Below are positions 10,087-17,869 of a DNA stretch of 64,000 nt, one piece after another. The stretch is taken from positions 46,899-110,898 of the forward strand of contig CALYAO010000063.1 in the NCBI GenBank assembly GCA_944393605.1, read 5' to 3'. The notes under the pieces are model-generated. The model saw only the letters and a program-made list of their open reading frames with translations, had not been told where the DNA came from and did no database searches. The translations under genes were made by a program, and so were the position numbers. The DNA is from an uncultured Clostridia bacterium (GTDB lineage: Bacteria > Bacillota > Clostridia > UBA1381 > UBA9506). The stretch's first letter is position 1. Each line of letters begins with the position of its first letter.

Positions 10087-11151
10087 ATGGCAGAGAAGGT
10101 ATTGATGAAAGGCAATGAGGCCCTCGCCGAAGCGGCCATCCAGGTCGGCTGCCGGCATTTCTTCGGGTATCCCATCACGCCGCAGACCGAAATCTCCGCA
10201 TACCTCGCAAAGCGCATGCCCAAGGTGGGCGGCGTGTTCCTGCAGGCGGAGAGCGAGGTCGCCGCATCCAACATGGTGTATGGCGCGGCGGGCGCCGGCG
10301 CGCGCGTTATGACGAGCTCGTCCAGCCCGGGAATCAGCCTAAAAGCAGAAGCGCTTTCCTATATCGCGGGTGCGGACCTGCCCTGCGTGGTGGTCAACAT
10401 CATGCGCGCGGGCCCTGGTCTGGGCGGCATCCAGCCGGCCCAGGGAGACTATTTCCAGGCCACCAAGGGCCATGGGCACGGGGACTATCAGATCATCGTT
10501 CTGGCGCCCAGCTCGGTCCAGGAGATCATTGACCACACAGGGCTGGCATTTGACCTCGCGGACGAGTATCGTATGCCCGTCATGCTGCTGGGCGACGGGA
10601 TGCTGGGCCAGATGATGGAGCCCGTTGAGTTTGAGCAGAAGGACATGGCCGCGCTGCCCGAGAAGCCGTGGGCAACCACTGGGACGCAGGGCAAGCGCAA
10701 GCACAACGTCATCAACTCGCTGTATATCCAGCCCGACCAGCTCGAGAAGATTGTGCTGGCGCGCAAGGAGAAGTACGACCGCATCACCGAAAAAGAGGTC
10801 CGGCATGAGGAGTACCGCTGTGAAGATGCGGAATACATCATCACCGGGTACGGCTCCACCGCGCGTATCGCAAAGAACGCCGTGGATGAGCTGCGGGACA
10901 AGGGGCTCAAGGTGGGCCTGATCCGTCCCATCACGCTGTGGCCCTTCCCGGCGGGCGCATATGAAAAATATGCGGACAAGGTCAAGGCGTTCCTGACGGT
11001 CGAAATGAGCACCGGGCAGATGATTGAGGACGTTCGGCTGGCGGTCAACGGCAAGGCCCCGGTGCACTTCTTCGGGCGCACGGGCGGCTTCGTGCCCTAT
11101 CCCGACGAGATTGAGGCCGCAATGGAAAAGATCGCAGGAGGTGTGCAGTAA
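10087..11151 (+). CDS. vorB: 2-oxoacid:ferredoxin oxidoreductase alpha subunit (VorB/KorA type)
   Basis: 354 residues. The N-terminus carries the pyruvate:ferredoxin oxidoreductase domain I signature (GCRHFFGYPITPQTEI, then QAESEVAASNMVYGAAGAG), followed by SSSSPGISLKAEALSY. This subunit binds the 2-oxoacid and works with the TPP subunit downstream to make acyl-CoA and reduced ferredoxin. Substrate (2-oxoisovalerate or 2-oxoglutarate) cannot be fixed from sequence alone; VorB is the annotation I remember for this Clostridia type. ATG 10087 follows AGGAGTGA; the stop is immediately followed by the next start. Confidence 0.9.
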   Translation: MAEKVLMKGNEALAEAAIQVGCRHFFGYPITPQTEISAYLAKRMPKVGGVFLQAESEVAASNMVYGAAGAGARVMTSSSSPGISLKAEALSYIAGADLPCVVVNIMRAGPGLGGIQPAQGDYFQATKGHGHGDYQIIVLAPSSVQEIIDHTGLAFDLADEYRMPVMLLGDGMLGQMMEPVEFEQKDMAALPEKPWATTGTQGKRKHNVINSLYIQPDQLEKIVLARKEKYDRITEKEVRHEEYRCEDAEYIITGYGSTARIAKNAVDELRDKGLKVGLIRPITLWPFPAGAYEKYADKVKAFLTVEMSTGQMIEDVRLAVNGKAPVHFFGRTGGFVPYPDEIEAAMEKIAGGVQ

Positions 11152-11886
11152 ATGGAACAGGTATTTGGAAAACCGCATGCGCTGTGCGATGTGAATTTGC
11201 ACTACTGTCCCGGCTGCGGACATGGCATCATCCACCGGCTGGTGGCCGAGGCCATTGACGATCTGGGCATCGAGGGCAAGACCATCGGCGTGGCCCCTGT
11301 GGGCTGTGCGGTGTTTGCATATGACTACTTTGAGTGTGACATGCAGGAGGCGGCACATGGCCGCGCGCCCGCGGTCGCAACGGGTATCAAGCGGGTGCAT
11401 CCCGAAAACGTCGTCTTCACCTACCAGGGGGACGGCGACCTCGCCGCCATCGGTACCGCCGAGACGGTGCATGCGTGTGCGCGCGGCGAGAACATCACGG
11501 TCATCTTTATCAACAACTGCATCTATGGCATGACGGGCGGCCAGATGGCGCCCACGACCCTGATCGGCCAGGTCACCCAGACCACGCCGTATGGCCGGGA
11601 TGTCCATGCAAACGGCAACCCCATCCGCATGAGCGAGATGCTGGCCACCATGGACGGTGCGGCATACATCGAGCGGGTCAGCATGGACTGCGTGAAGAAC
11701 ATTCTGACCGCAAAAAAGGCCATCAAAAAGGCCTTCCAGACGCAGCTGGAGGGTAAGGGCTTCTCCATGGTGGAAGTGCTGTCCACCTGCCCGACCAACT
11801 GGGGCCTGTCCCCCATTGAGGCAACACAGTGGCTGCGGGACAACATGATTCCGCACTATCCGCTGGGCGTGTTCTGTGACAAATAA
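11152..11886 (+). CDS. 2-oxoacid:ferredoxin oxidoreductase beta (TPP-binding) subunit
   Basis: 244 residues with the cysteine motif YCPGCGHG and the thiamine diphosphate signature GDGDLAAIG...NNCIYGMTGGQ. Catalyses decarboxylation and acyl transfer with the preceding subunit. No spacer separates it from vorB, so translation is probably coupled. In most Clostridia clusters a gamma subunit of about 180 residues follows; here a terminator comes 11 bases after the stop, so gamma must be encoded elsewhere or be dispensable. Confidence 0.93.
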   Translation: MEQVFGKPHALCDVNLHYCPGCGHGIIHRLVAEAIDDLGIEGKTIGVAPVGCAVFAYDYFECDMQEAAHGRAPAVATGIKRVHPENVVFTYQGDGDLAAIGTAETVHACARGENITVIFINNCIYGMTGGQMAPTTLIGQVTQTTPYGRDVHANGNPIRMSEMLATMDGAAYIERVSMDCVKNILTAKKAIKKAFQTQLEGKGFSMVEVLSTCPTNWGLSPIEATQWLRDNMIPHYPLGVFCDK

Positions 11887-11897
11887 GAAACCGCATA

Positions 11898-11923
11898 ACA
11901 GGGCGCTCTCGCGCCCTGTTTTT
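11898..11923 (+). terminator. Terminator of the oxidoreductase cluster
   Basis: Perfect nine-base stem ACAGGGCGC/GCGCCCTGT with TCTC loop and a T tract. It ends the cluster exactly where a gamma-subunit gene would be expected. Confidence 0.92.
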
Positions 11924-11963
11924 ATATCTTCACTTTTGTGCATACTAACAAGGGGGGCGGCGC

Positions 11964-12608
11964 ATGGTCATCACAGAGATTGCCAAACAGAAACGAAATG
12001 AAAACCGGGTCTCGGTGTACCTCGACGGCGCATTCGCCCTCGGGATGGATGCGCTGGATGCGCACAACCTGGGCCTCCGGGTGGGGGATACCATCACCCC
12101 CGCGCAGCTCGCGCACATCCGGGACACGGCAGAGTTTTCCGCGGCACAGCAGACAGCGCTCCGGCTGGTGAGCCGCCGGGCCTATACGGCAAAGGGCATC
12201 GCGGACAAGCTCGCGGAGAAGGAATACAGCCCCGAGACCATCGCGAAGGTGCTCGCATTTCTCACCGAATACCGCTATGTGGACGACTATGACTATGCCC
12301 GCCGGTTTGTGGAGGAATGCGTGTCCTTAAAAGGGTATGGCTTCTATAAGATCAAGCAGGAGCTAAACCGGCGGGGTGTCCCGCAGGAGGTTATAGCGGA
12401 CGTCTTGTCCGAGATGGATACGCAGTCGGCCGAACGGGAGACCATCCTCCCGCTGGCGGCGCGCAAGCTGGGCGGCGACTTTGACCGCAAGAATATTGAC
12501 CGCTGTTCCCGCTTTCTGGCAGGCAAGGGCTATGGCTATGACACCATCCGGTGGGCCATTGACCGCCTGCGCCAGGAGCAGGGGCAGGACCGAGAGGAGT
12601 GGACGTGA
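11964..12608 (+). CDS. recX: RecX family regulatory protein
   Basis: 214 residues built of the three-helix repeats of RecX (SRRAYTAKGIADKLAEKEYS, then YVDDYDYARRFVEEC, KGYGFYKIKQELNRRGV). RecX binds RecA filaments and modulates recombination. The N-terminal VYLDGAFALGMD segment is typical of Bacillota RecX. ATG 11964 follows AGGGGGG. recA is not nearby. The stop is directly followed by the coaBC start. Confidence 0.93.
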   Translation: MVITEIAKQKRNENRVSVYLDGAFALGMDALDAHNLGLRVGDTITPAQLAHIRDTAEFSAAQQTALRLVSRRAYTAKGIADKLAEKEYSPETIAKVLAFLTEYRYVDDYDYARRFVEECVSLKGYGFYKIKQELNRRGVPQEVIADVLSEMDTQSAERETILPLAARKLGGDFDRKNIDRCSRFLAGKGYGYDTIRWAIDRLRQEQGQDREEWT

Positions 12609-13790
12609 GTGTTGACAGGCAAAAAGATCGTAGTTGGGGTATGCGGGGGCATCGCGGCCTTTAAGGCGGCCGCGCTGGTGAGCCGCCTGGGCAAGCTGGG
12701 CGCAGAGGTCAAGGTCATTATGACCCGCGCGGCGACCGAGTTTGTGACGCCGCTGACCTTCCAGTCCCTGTCCAAAAACCCCGTCGCAGTGGACATGTTT
12801 GAAGAACCCAAATCCTGGGAAATCAGGCACATTGCGCTGGCACAGTGGGCGGATCTGTTCCTGCTCGCGCCCGCAACCGCCAATATAATCGGCAAGCTCG
12901 CGGGCGGCATCGCGGACGACATGCTGTCCACCACCGTCATGGCCACCCATGCGCGCGTTGTAATCGCACCCGCCATGAACACCGCGATGTTCCACAACCC
13001 CGTGGTGCAGGCCAACCTACAGAAGCTCAGGGACGTGTTGGGATATACGGTGATTGCGCCGGGCAGCGGGCTGCTCGCGTGCGGAGACGTGGGAGACGGC
13101 CGCCTGCCCGACACCGACGTGCTGGTGGATGCCGCAGTTTGTGCCCTGGCCCCCAAGGACCTCGCGGACCGGCGCATCCTCGTGACGGCGGGGCCGACGG
13201 TGGAGCGGCTGGACCCCGTGCGGTATCTCACCAACCACTCGTCGGGCAAGATGGGGTATGCCATCGCCCGCGCAGCATGCCACCGGGGCGCGGATGTGAC
13301 GCTGATTTCGGGTCCCGTTCACATTGCGCCGCCCCAAGGCGTTGTGGTGGTGCCCACAGAGAGCGCGCGGGACATGCTGGCGGCCGTCACGACGCATTTT
13401 CCCGCATGCGACACCCTCATCATGGCGGCCGCCGTGGGGGACTTCCGCCCCGCGGAGGAAGCGGCGCACAAGCGCAAAAAGGCGGACGGGATGGATCTTG
13501 CGATGGTGCAGAATCCCGACATCCTGCTGGAGGTCGCAGGGCTTCGCCAGCCGGGGCAGCGCGTCGTTGGCTTCTGTATGGAAACGGAGGAGCTGCTCCC
13601 CCGTGCACAGGAGAAGCTCCGGCGCAAGGGGCTGGACCTCATGGTGGCCAACAGCCTGACCGAGCCGGGTGCGGGCTTTGGGGTGGATACCAACACCGTG
13701 ACCATCCTGACGCCCGACGGCGAGACGGAATCACTGCCCAACCTCCCCAAATATGAGGTGGCAAACCGCATTTTGGACAGACTCGTGTGA
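12609..13790 (+). CDS. coaBC: Bifunctional phosphopantothenoylcysteine decarboxylase/phosphopantothenate-cysteine ligase
   Basis: Two consecutive steps of coenzyme A synthesis. 393 residues. The CoaC half has the FMN-binding start VGVCGGIAAFKA, H74, PAMN with N124 and the catalytic C158 in LLACGDVGDG, matching the E. coli H75, N125 and C158. The CoaB half has the NHSSGKMGYAIA nucleotide motif and RKKADG. GTG 12609 (or TTG 12612) is the start, with GAGGAG inside the end of recX as ribosome binding site, so the two genes look translationally coupled. Confidence 0.95.
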   Translation: MLTGKKIVVGVCGGIAAFKAAALVSRLGKLGAEVKVIMTRAATEFVTPLTFQSLSKNPVAVDMFEEPKSWEIRHIALAQWADLFLLAPATANIIGKLAGGIADDMLSTTVMATHARVVIAPAMNTAMFHNPVVQANLQKLRDVLGYTVIAPGSGLLACGDVGDGRLPDTDVLVDAAVCALAPKDLADRRILVTAGPTVERLDPVRYLTNHSSGKMGYAIARAACHRGADVTLISGPVHIAPPQGVVVVPTESARDMLAAVTTHFPACDTLIMAAAVGDFRPAEEAAHKRKKADGMDLAMVQNPDILLEVAGLRQPGQRVVGFCMETEELLPRAQEKLRRKGLDLMVANSLTEPGAGFGVDTNTVTILTPDGETESLPNLPKYEVANRILDRLV

Positions 13791-13815
13791 AAAAGGGCGA
13801 AATGCCCTTTTTTTG
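13791..13815 (+). terminator. Terminator after coaBC
   Basis: AAAAGGGC stem, GAAAT loop, GCCC and a seven-T tract, starting right after the stop codon. Confidence 0.9.
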
Positions 13816-13831
13816 TGCCAAAATACACCGC

Positions 13832-13880
13832 TTGACAGGGCGGCATTCGTATGGTATACTATATTTAGATAATTTTCTAA
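13832..13880 (+). promoter_or_regulatory. Consensus promoter and putative operator of the sdpRI-like pair
   Basis: TTGACA (13832-13837) and TATACT (13855-13860), spacer 17. Just past the -10, at the likely transcription start, lies the dyad TTAGA-N6-TCTAA (13865-13880). ArsR-type repressors bind such AT-rich dyads, so self-repression by the first gene is likely but inferred. Confidence 0.8.
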
Positions 13881-13911
13881 CTATTAAAACATGCGAAGGA
13901 GGGAACATGTC

Positions 13912-14181
13912 ATGGGGGACACGTGGAGCGCGCTGGCGGATCCGACGCGGCGCGCCATCCTGCACCTGCTGCGCCACCAAAACCGGACGGCGGGCGATAT
14001 CGCGGGGCACTTTGCCATGACAAAGCCTTCCATCAGCCATCACCTTGGCATCCTGCGGCAGGCGGGGCTGGTGACCGCCCAAAAGAAGGGCCAACAGGTG
14101 GAGTATGCGCTGAATACCACGGTGTTTCAGGAGATTCTGGGCTTTATCGCCCAGCTGACGGAAGGGGAGAAGGAAGCATGA
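13912..14181 (+). CDS. ArsR/SmtB family repressor, SdpR-like
   Basis: 89 residues, one winged-helix domain (ALADPTRRAILHLL, then recognition region MTKPSISHHLGILRQAGLV). No CxC metal site is seen, which fits the SdpR type better than metal sensors. In Bacillus SdpR represses sdpRI until the SdpI membrane protein captures it. ATG 13912 sits eight bases after GAAGGAGGG; the ATG at 13907 is out of frame. Its stop overlaps the start of the SdpI-like gene (ATGA), a strong sign of coupling. Confidence 0.9.
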   Translation: MGDTWSALADPTRRAILHLLRHQNRTAGDIAGHFAMTKPSISHHLGILRQAGLVTAQKKGQQVEYALNTTVFQEILGFIAQLTEGEKEA

Positions 14182-14849
14182 AAACAAACCGCATCTTGCA
14201 CGGCATCCTGTGGGCCACCATCTGCAACCTGGCGGCGCTGGCCGCTGTGACACTTGTTTTGCCCGACCAGATTCCCATCCATATGGACGCGCTGGGCCGG
14301 GTGGACGCCATGGGGCCGCGGTGGGCCGTGCCCTTGTTTGGCCTCATCCCGCTCCTGCTTGCGCTCGGCATGCTGCTATACCGCCGCCTGACACAAAACA
14401 ACCCGCATACCCGTGCCAACCGCCGGGTGGAAAATATTGTATTTGGGTGCTTGGGCGCGCTGTTTCTCTTGCTGTCCTGGCTGCCGCCGCTGGTGGCGCT
14501 CACGGGGGGGCAGGATGCCAGCCGGCTCCTGCCGCTGTTGGTCGGCATCCCCTTTGGCCTGCTGTTTGTCGTCCTCGGCAACTACATGGGAACGGTCCGG
14601 CCCAATCACTATCTGGGCCTGCGGGTCAAGTGGACGCTGGCGAGCGCAGAGGTGTGGCGCCGCACCCATCGCATGGGAAGCTACTGGCAGGTGGGCGCCG
14701 GACTGGTGCTGCTGGCCGGGTCGGTTGCCGCCTTTTTTGCGGGCGGCACGGTGTGGCTGCTGGCGGCCTTTTGTGCGGCGCTTCTGATGGCGGTCGCAGT
14801 GCCCACCTGGTATGCCTGGCGGCTGTACCATCGTTTGCAAATCCATTGA
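14178..14849 (+). CDS. SdpI/YhfL family membrane protein
   Basis: 223 residues, about six membrane segments. N-terminal DUF1648-like stretch (LPDQIPIHMDALGRVDAMG) and the C-terminal SdpI domain GNYMGTVRPNHYLGLRVKWTL with the WRRTHRMG motif. SdpI gives immunity to the SdpC toxin and sequesters SdpR in B. subtilis. No SdpC-like toxin gene is present here, so the pair may sense foreign toxins or another envelope signal. Starts inside the ArsR gene's stop. Confidence 0.9.
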   Translation: MKTNRILHGILWATICNLAALAAVTLVLPDQIPIHMDALGRVDAMGPRWAVPLFGLIPLLLALGMLLYRRLTQNNPHTRANRRVENIVFGCLGALFLLLSWLPPLVALTGGQDASRLLPLLVGIPFGLLFVVLGNYMGTVRPNHYLGLRVKWTLASAEVWRRTHRMGSYWQVGAGLVLLAGSVAAFFAGGTVWLLAAFCAALLMAVAVPTWYAWRLYHRLQIH

Positions 14850-14878
14850 CCATCATCTATACAACAGGAGGGAAAAAC

Positions 14879-15304
14879 ATGGAGTATCAAAAGCATGGCG
14901 AGACGTATGTCCTGCGCCTCAACCGGGGCGAGGAAGTGGTGGAGAGCCTTCGGGCCCTGTGCGAGCAGGAGCACATCGCGCTGGCATCCGTTACGGGCAT
15001 CGGCGCGGTGGGGGAACTCACCACCGGACTGTTCCACACGGCGGAAAAACAGTATGCCGCCACCGACCTTCGCGGGGATTTTGAGATTGTGTCCCTCGCG
15101 GGCAACGTGACACAGCAGGACGGCGCGGTGTATCTGCACCTGCACATCGCGGTGGCGGACGAGACCCAGCTGGTGCGGGGCGGGCACCTAAACCGCGCGG
15201 TGGTGAGCGCCACCGCGGAGATCTTCGTGACGCCCTATGCCGGCACCGTGGGGCGGGTGTTCTCGGAGGAAATCGGTCTCAACCTCATGGATTTTGGCGC
15301 ATAG
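14879..15304 (+). CDS. PPC (DUF296) domain DNA-binding protein
   Basis: 141 residues forming one PPC domain: TYVLRLNRGEEVVESLRALC, ASVTGIGAVGELTTGLF, and the metal-site-like YLHLHIAVADE followed by RGGHLNRAVVSATAEIF. Family members form trimers; plant ones are fused to AT-hooks, while bacterial function is unknown. ATG 14879 has CAGGAGGG upstream. 29 bases separate it from the SdpI-like gene, so it may share the sdpRI transcript. A terminator follows. Confidence 0.85.
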   Translation: MEYQKHGETYVLRLNRGEEVVESLRALCEQEHIALASVTGIGAVGELTTGLFHTAEKQYAATDLRGDFEIVSLAGNVTQQDGAVYLHLHIAVADETQLVRGGHLNRAVVSATAEIFVTPYAGTVGRVFSEEIGLNLMDFGA

Positions 15305-15422
15305 GCCATTGTTGTCAGGCAGGTCCTCCCGCGCGGCAAGCCAGCTGCGCAGGAGGGCCTGTTTTTCTGTGCGCTCCCGGCGGCGCGGCGCCTGAGAAAA
15401 TGCACAGCCCGCAAAAAAGGGG
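15305..15422 (+). terminator. Terminator, then non-coding DNA up to the hom promoter
   Basis: The hairpin spans 15320-15361 (CAGGTCCTCC against GGAGGGCCTG with one G-T pair, plus inner GCG/CGC pairs) and ends in TTTTT. Nothing coding is seen in the remaining bases before the promoter. Confidence 0.8.
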
Positions 15423-15451
15423 TTGACCTAACCTTGTCCTTACGGTATAAT
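15423..15451 (+). promoter_or_regulatory. Sigma-A promoter of the threonine operon
   Basis: TTGACC (15423-15428) and TATAAT (15446-15451), spacer 17. It lies about 225 bases before the hom start, leaving a long untranslated leader. Confidence 0.85.
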
Positions 15452-15457
15452 AAAAAC

Positions 15458-15677
15458 GGTCCGAATAAACGTTCAAAGGCAGTTTTTATTGCACCACAAG
15501 TTTCATGAAACCATTTTGATTTGGGAATTTGTGGTGTCATAACATGCGCAAGGATTTGATTTGCCCTTTTTGGCATATAGCAATTGGCAAACATGTTTTT
15601 TGGAACGCAAAACAACAGCGCGGCATACCGGCGGGGCTTTTAACGCCTTGCTGCAACAGTATCGGAGGAATGTGAGT
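15458..15677 (+). ncRNA. Long structured leader of hom-thrB-lysC, unclassified
   Basis: About 220 bases without a convincing reading frame. Stem 1: CACCACAA (15492-15499) with TTGTGGTG (15529-15536), enclosing the dyad GTTTCATGAAAC. Stem 2: AACATG (15541-15546) with CATGTT (15592-15597), continuing as TTTGCC (15560-15565) with GGCAAA (15586-15591); a competing pairing of TGCC with GGCA at 15572-15575 exists. A weaker CAGC/GCTG stem follows before GGAGG. I do not recognise a T-box consensus, SAM or lysine motif. A threonine- or methionine-responsive element would make sense but is inference. Confidence 0.55.
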
Positions 15678-16904
15678 ATGGTTAAGGTAGCAATTTTGGG
15701 ATATGGCGTCGTGGGCTCGGGCGTGTACGAAATCATTCATAAAAACGCCCAGAGCTTGGCGCGCAAGGCGGGAAAAGAGATTGTGGTGACACATATTTTA
15801 GACATCCGGGACTTTCCTGACCACCCCGAAGCGGCGCTGTTTACCAAAGACTATAACGACATCCTAAACGACCCCGAGGTCAGCGTTGTGGTGGAGGTGT
15901 TGGGCGGGTGTCACCCCGCGTATGAATTCACCAAGTCCGCCCTGCTCGCGGGCAAGCATGTCGTCTCCTCCAACAAAGAGCTGGTCGCGACGCATGGCAC
16001 TGAGCTGCTCGCCATCGCGAAGGAGCAAAACCGCAACTACCTGTTTGAGGCATCCGTCGGGGGCGGCACCCCCATCATCCGGCCCCTCAACCAGTGTCTT
16101 GCGGCCAACGAAATCGAAGAGATCTATGGCATATTAAACGGGACCACCAACTATATCCTGACCCAGATGTTCCATGCGGGCGTGAGCTTCTCGGAGGCCT
16201 TGGCCAGCGCCCAGCGGCTCGGATATGCCGAGCGGGACCCGTCTGCCGACGTGGATGGGATTGACGCCTGCCGGAAGATCAGCATCCTGGCCTCTCTGGC
16301 ATCGGGGTACACCGTGGATGCCAACAAGATCCTAACCGAAGGCATCTCGCACATCACCTCGGAGGACGTTTCCTATGCCGCCCAGCTGGGGTGCGTGGTG
16401 AAGCTGATCGGATATGCGATGATCACCCCTGAAAAGCGGGTATACGCGCGGGTCAGCCCCCTCATGCTGCCCGAGACCCATCCGCTTGGCAAGGTGGACG
16501 ACGTGTACAACGGCATTGCGGTGTATGGCGACTCCATCGGGGACGTGACCTTCTACGGCAAGGGCGCGGGCAAACTGCCCACCGCAAGCGCCGTGGTCGC
16601 GGACATCATTGACATCAGCAAGCACATGGAACGCAACACGCGTCAGATCTGGGTCAAGCCCGATTTTGACAACTTGATCCCCGATGCGGTCATGGAAAAC
16701 CAATACTTCGTGCGGCTTTCTGCCGCGGACGGCGCGGAGGTTGCCGCCCTGTGCGGCGGAAAGCCCGACCGCGTGCTGTCCGAGACGGATGGACAGTATG
16801 TCTTCGTGACGCCGCTCATGAAAGAGGGCGACTTTATGGCGCGCAAAGCACAGTGTGCCGGCGAAGTGTCTTACATTCGTTTTCTAGGCAACGGGGACAA
16901 CTGA
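15678..16904 (+). CDS. hom: Homoserine dehydrogenase
   Basis: Reduces aspartate semialdehyde to homoserine with NAD(P)H. 408 residues: Rossmann motif GYGVVGSG at 8-15, VVSSNKELVATHG, the substrate-binding GGGTPIIRPL and NGTTNYIL, and catalytic-region YAERDPSADVDGIDACRK. A C-terminal ACT-like segment (from about residue 345) suggests threonine feedback. ATG 15678 is nine bases after GGAGG at 15664-15668; an in-frame upstream ATG at 15561 lies inside the structured leader without a ribosome site. First gene of hom-thrB-lysC. Confidence 0.96.
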   Translation: MVKVAILGYGVVGSGVYEIIHKNAQSLARKAGKEIVVTHILDIRDFPDHPEAALFTKDYNDILNDPEVSVVVEVLGGCHPAYEFTKSALLAGKHVVSSNKELVATHGTELLAIAKEQNRNYLFEASVGGGTPIIRPLNQCLAANEIEEIYGILNGTTNYILTQMFHAGVSFSEALASAQRLGYAERDPSADVDGIDACRKISILASLASGYTVDANKILTEGISHITSEDVSYAAQLGCVVKLIGYAMITPEKRVYARVSPLMLPETHPLGKVDDVYNGIAVYGDSIGDVTFYGKGAGKLPTASAVVADIIDISKHMERNTRQIWVKPDFDNLIPDAVMENQYFVRLSAADGAEVAALCGGKPDRVLSETDGQYVFVTPLMKEGDFMARKAQCAGEVSYIRFLGNGDN

Positions 16905-16935
16905 CAAGCACAAACAAGAGAAGAGGGCAATGGAC

Positions 16936-17838
16936 ATGCATGAAATCCGCGTACCTGCGACGACGGCCAACCTGGGTTCGGGGTTTGACTGCCTGGGCGT
17001 CGCGCTCCAGTTATATAACCACATCGCGTTTGAAGAAACAGACGGCGGGCTGGAAATCAACATTCTGGACAATGTGACCAGCGGTTTCCTCCCGTCAGAT
17101 GAGCGAAACCTCATCTATAAGGCCATGAAATTCCTGTTTGATGAGGCGGGGTGGCACCCCAAGGGCCTGCGCCTCAACCTCACCAACAACATCCCCGTCA
17201 CGCGGGGCCTGGGCAGCAGCTCGGCCTGTATCGCAGGCGGGCTGTATGCCGCCAATATGCTGATGGGCAAGAAATACACCCAGCGGGAGCTATTGTGCTT
17301 TGCGGCGCGGCTGGAGGGGCATTCGGACAATACCACCGCCGCCATCGCAGGCGGGTTCACCGTTTCGGTCTATGAAAAAGAGGATATCTTTTATTATTCC
17401 CACCCCATCAAGGACGATTTAAAGCTCGTTCTGCTCATCCCGGACTACGTGGTCACCACCAAAAAGGCGCGCAGCACGCTGCCGGGGTATTACCCGCTTC
17501 GGGATGTGAGCTTCAACATTGCGCATGCGTCGCTTTTGGTCGCCTCCCTGCTTTCGGGGGACTACGAAAACCTGCTTTGTGCCGTGGATGACCGCATCCA
17601 CCAACCCTACCGCAAGGCGTTTATCGACGGGTATCAAAAGATTTACAATAAATGTAAAAACTACGGCGCGCTCGGCACCTATATCAGTGGTTCGGGCCCC
17701 ACCATGGTGAGCCTCATTGAAGGGGAGGACGCGGCGTTCTTTGTAGAGGACATCCGGGAGTATATGCAAAAGGGGTATCCCGACTGGGATATCCGGCTGC
17801 TGGATGTGGACAACGACGGGATTGTGGAGCTTGCCTAG
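16936..17838 (+). CDS. thrB: Homoserine kinase
   Basis: GHMP-family kinase phosphorylating homoserine for threonine synthesis. 300 residues. N-terminal VPATTANLGSGFDCLG, ATP-binding PVTRGLGSSSACIAGG, and LEGHSDNTTAAIAGG; C-terminal GTYISGSGPTM. ATG 16936 has GAGGG eight bases upstream; ATG 16930 would leave only two bases. Threonine synthase (thrC) is not in the operon here. Confidence 0.95.
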   Translation: MHEIRVPATTANLGSGFDCLGVALQLYNHIAFEETDGGLEINILDNVTSGFLPSDERNLIYKAMKFLFDEAGWHPKGLRLNLTNNIPVTRGLGSSSACIAGGLYAANMLMGKKYTQRELLCFAARLEGHSDNTTAAIAGGFTVSVYEKEDIFYYSHPIKDDLKLVLLIPDYVVTTKKARSTLPGYYPLRDVSFNIAHASLLVASLLSGDYENLLCAVDDRIHQPYRKAFIDGYQKIYNKCKNYGALGTYISGSGPTMVSLIEGEDAAFFVEDIREYMQKGYPDWDIRLLDVDNDGIVELA

Positions 17839-17869
17839 CCCGTCTTTTGAGAGTAGGAGGGATTTCGCT

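Noticed and set aside
10339..11943. A 534-codon frame antisense to the oxidoreductase genes
   Set aside because: Same reasons: high-GC shadow of two clear enzyme genes, no recognisable protein features.
15500..15511. GTTTCATGAAAC as a third parS
   Set aside because: It lacks the central CG step and the outer T/A of the 16-bp parS; spacing between half-sites is two bases short.
15458..15677. Threonine T-box in the hom leader
   Set aside because: A GCGCGGCATACCG stretch vaguely recalls the T-box antiterminator, but the AGGGUGGNACCGCG core, the following terminator with T tract and the Stem I landmarks were not found.
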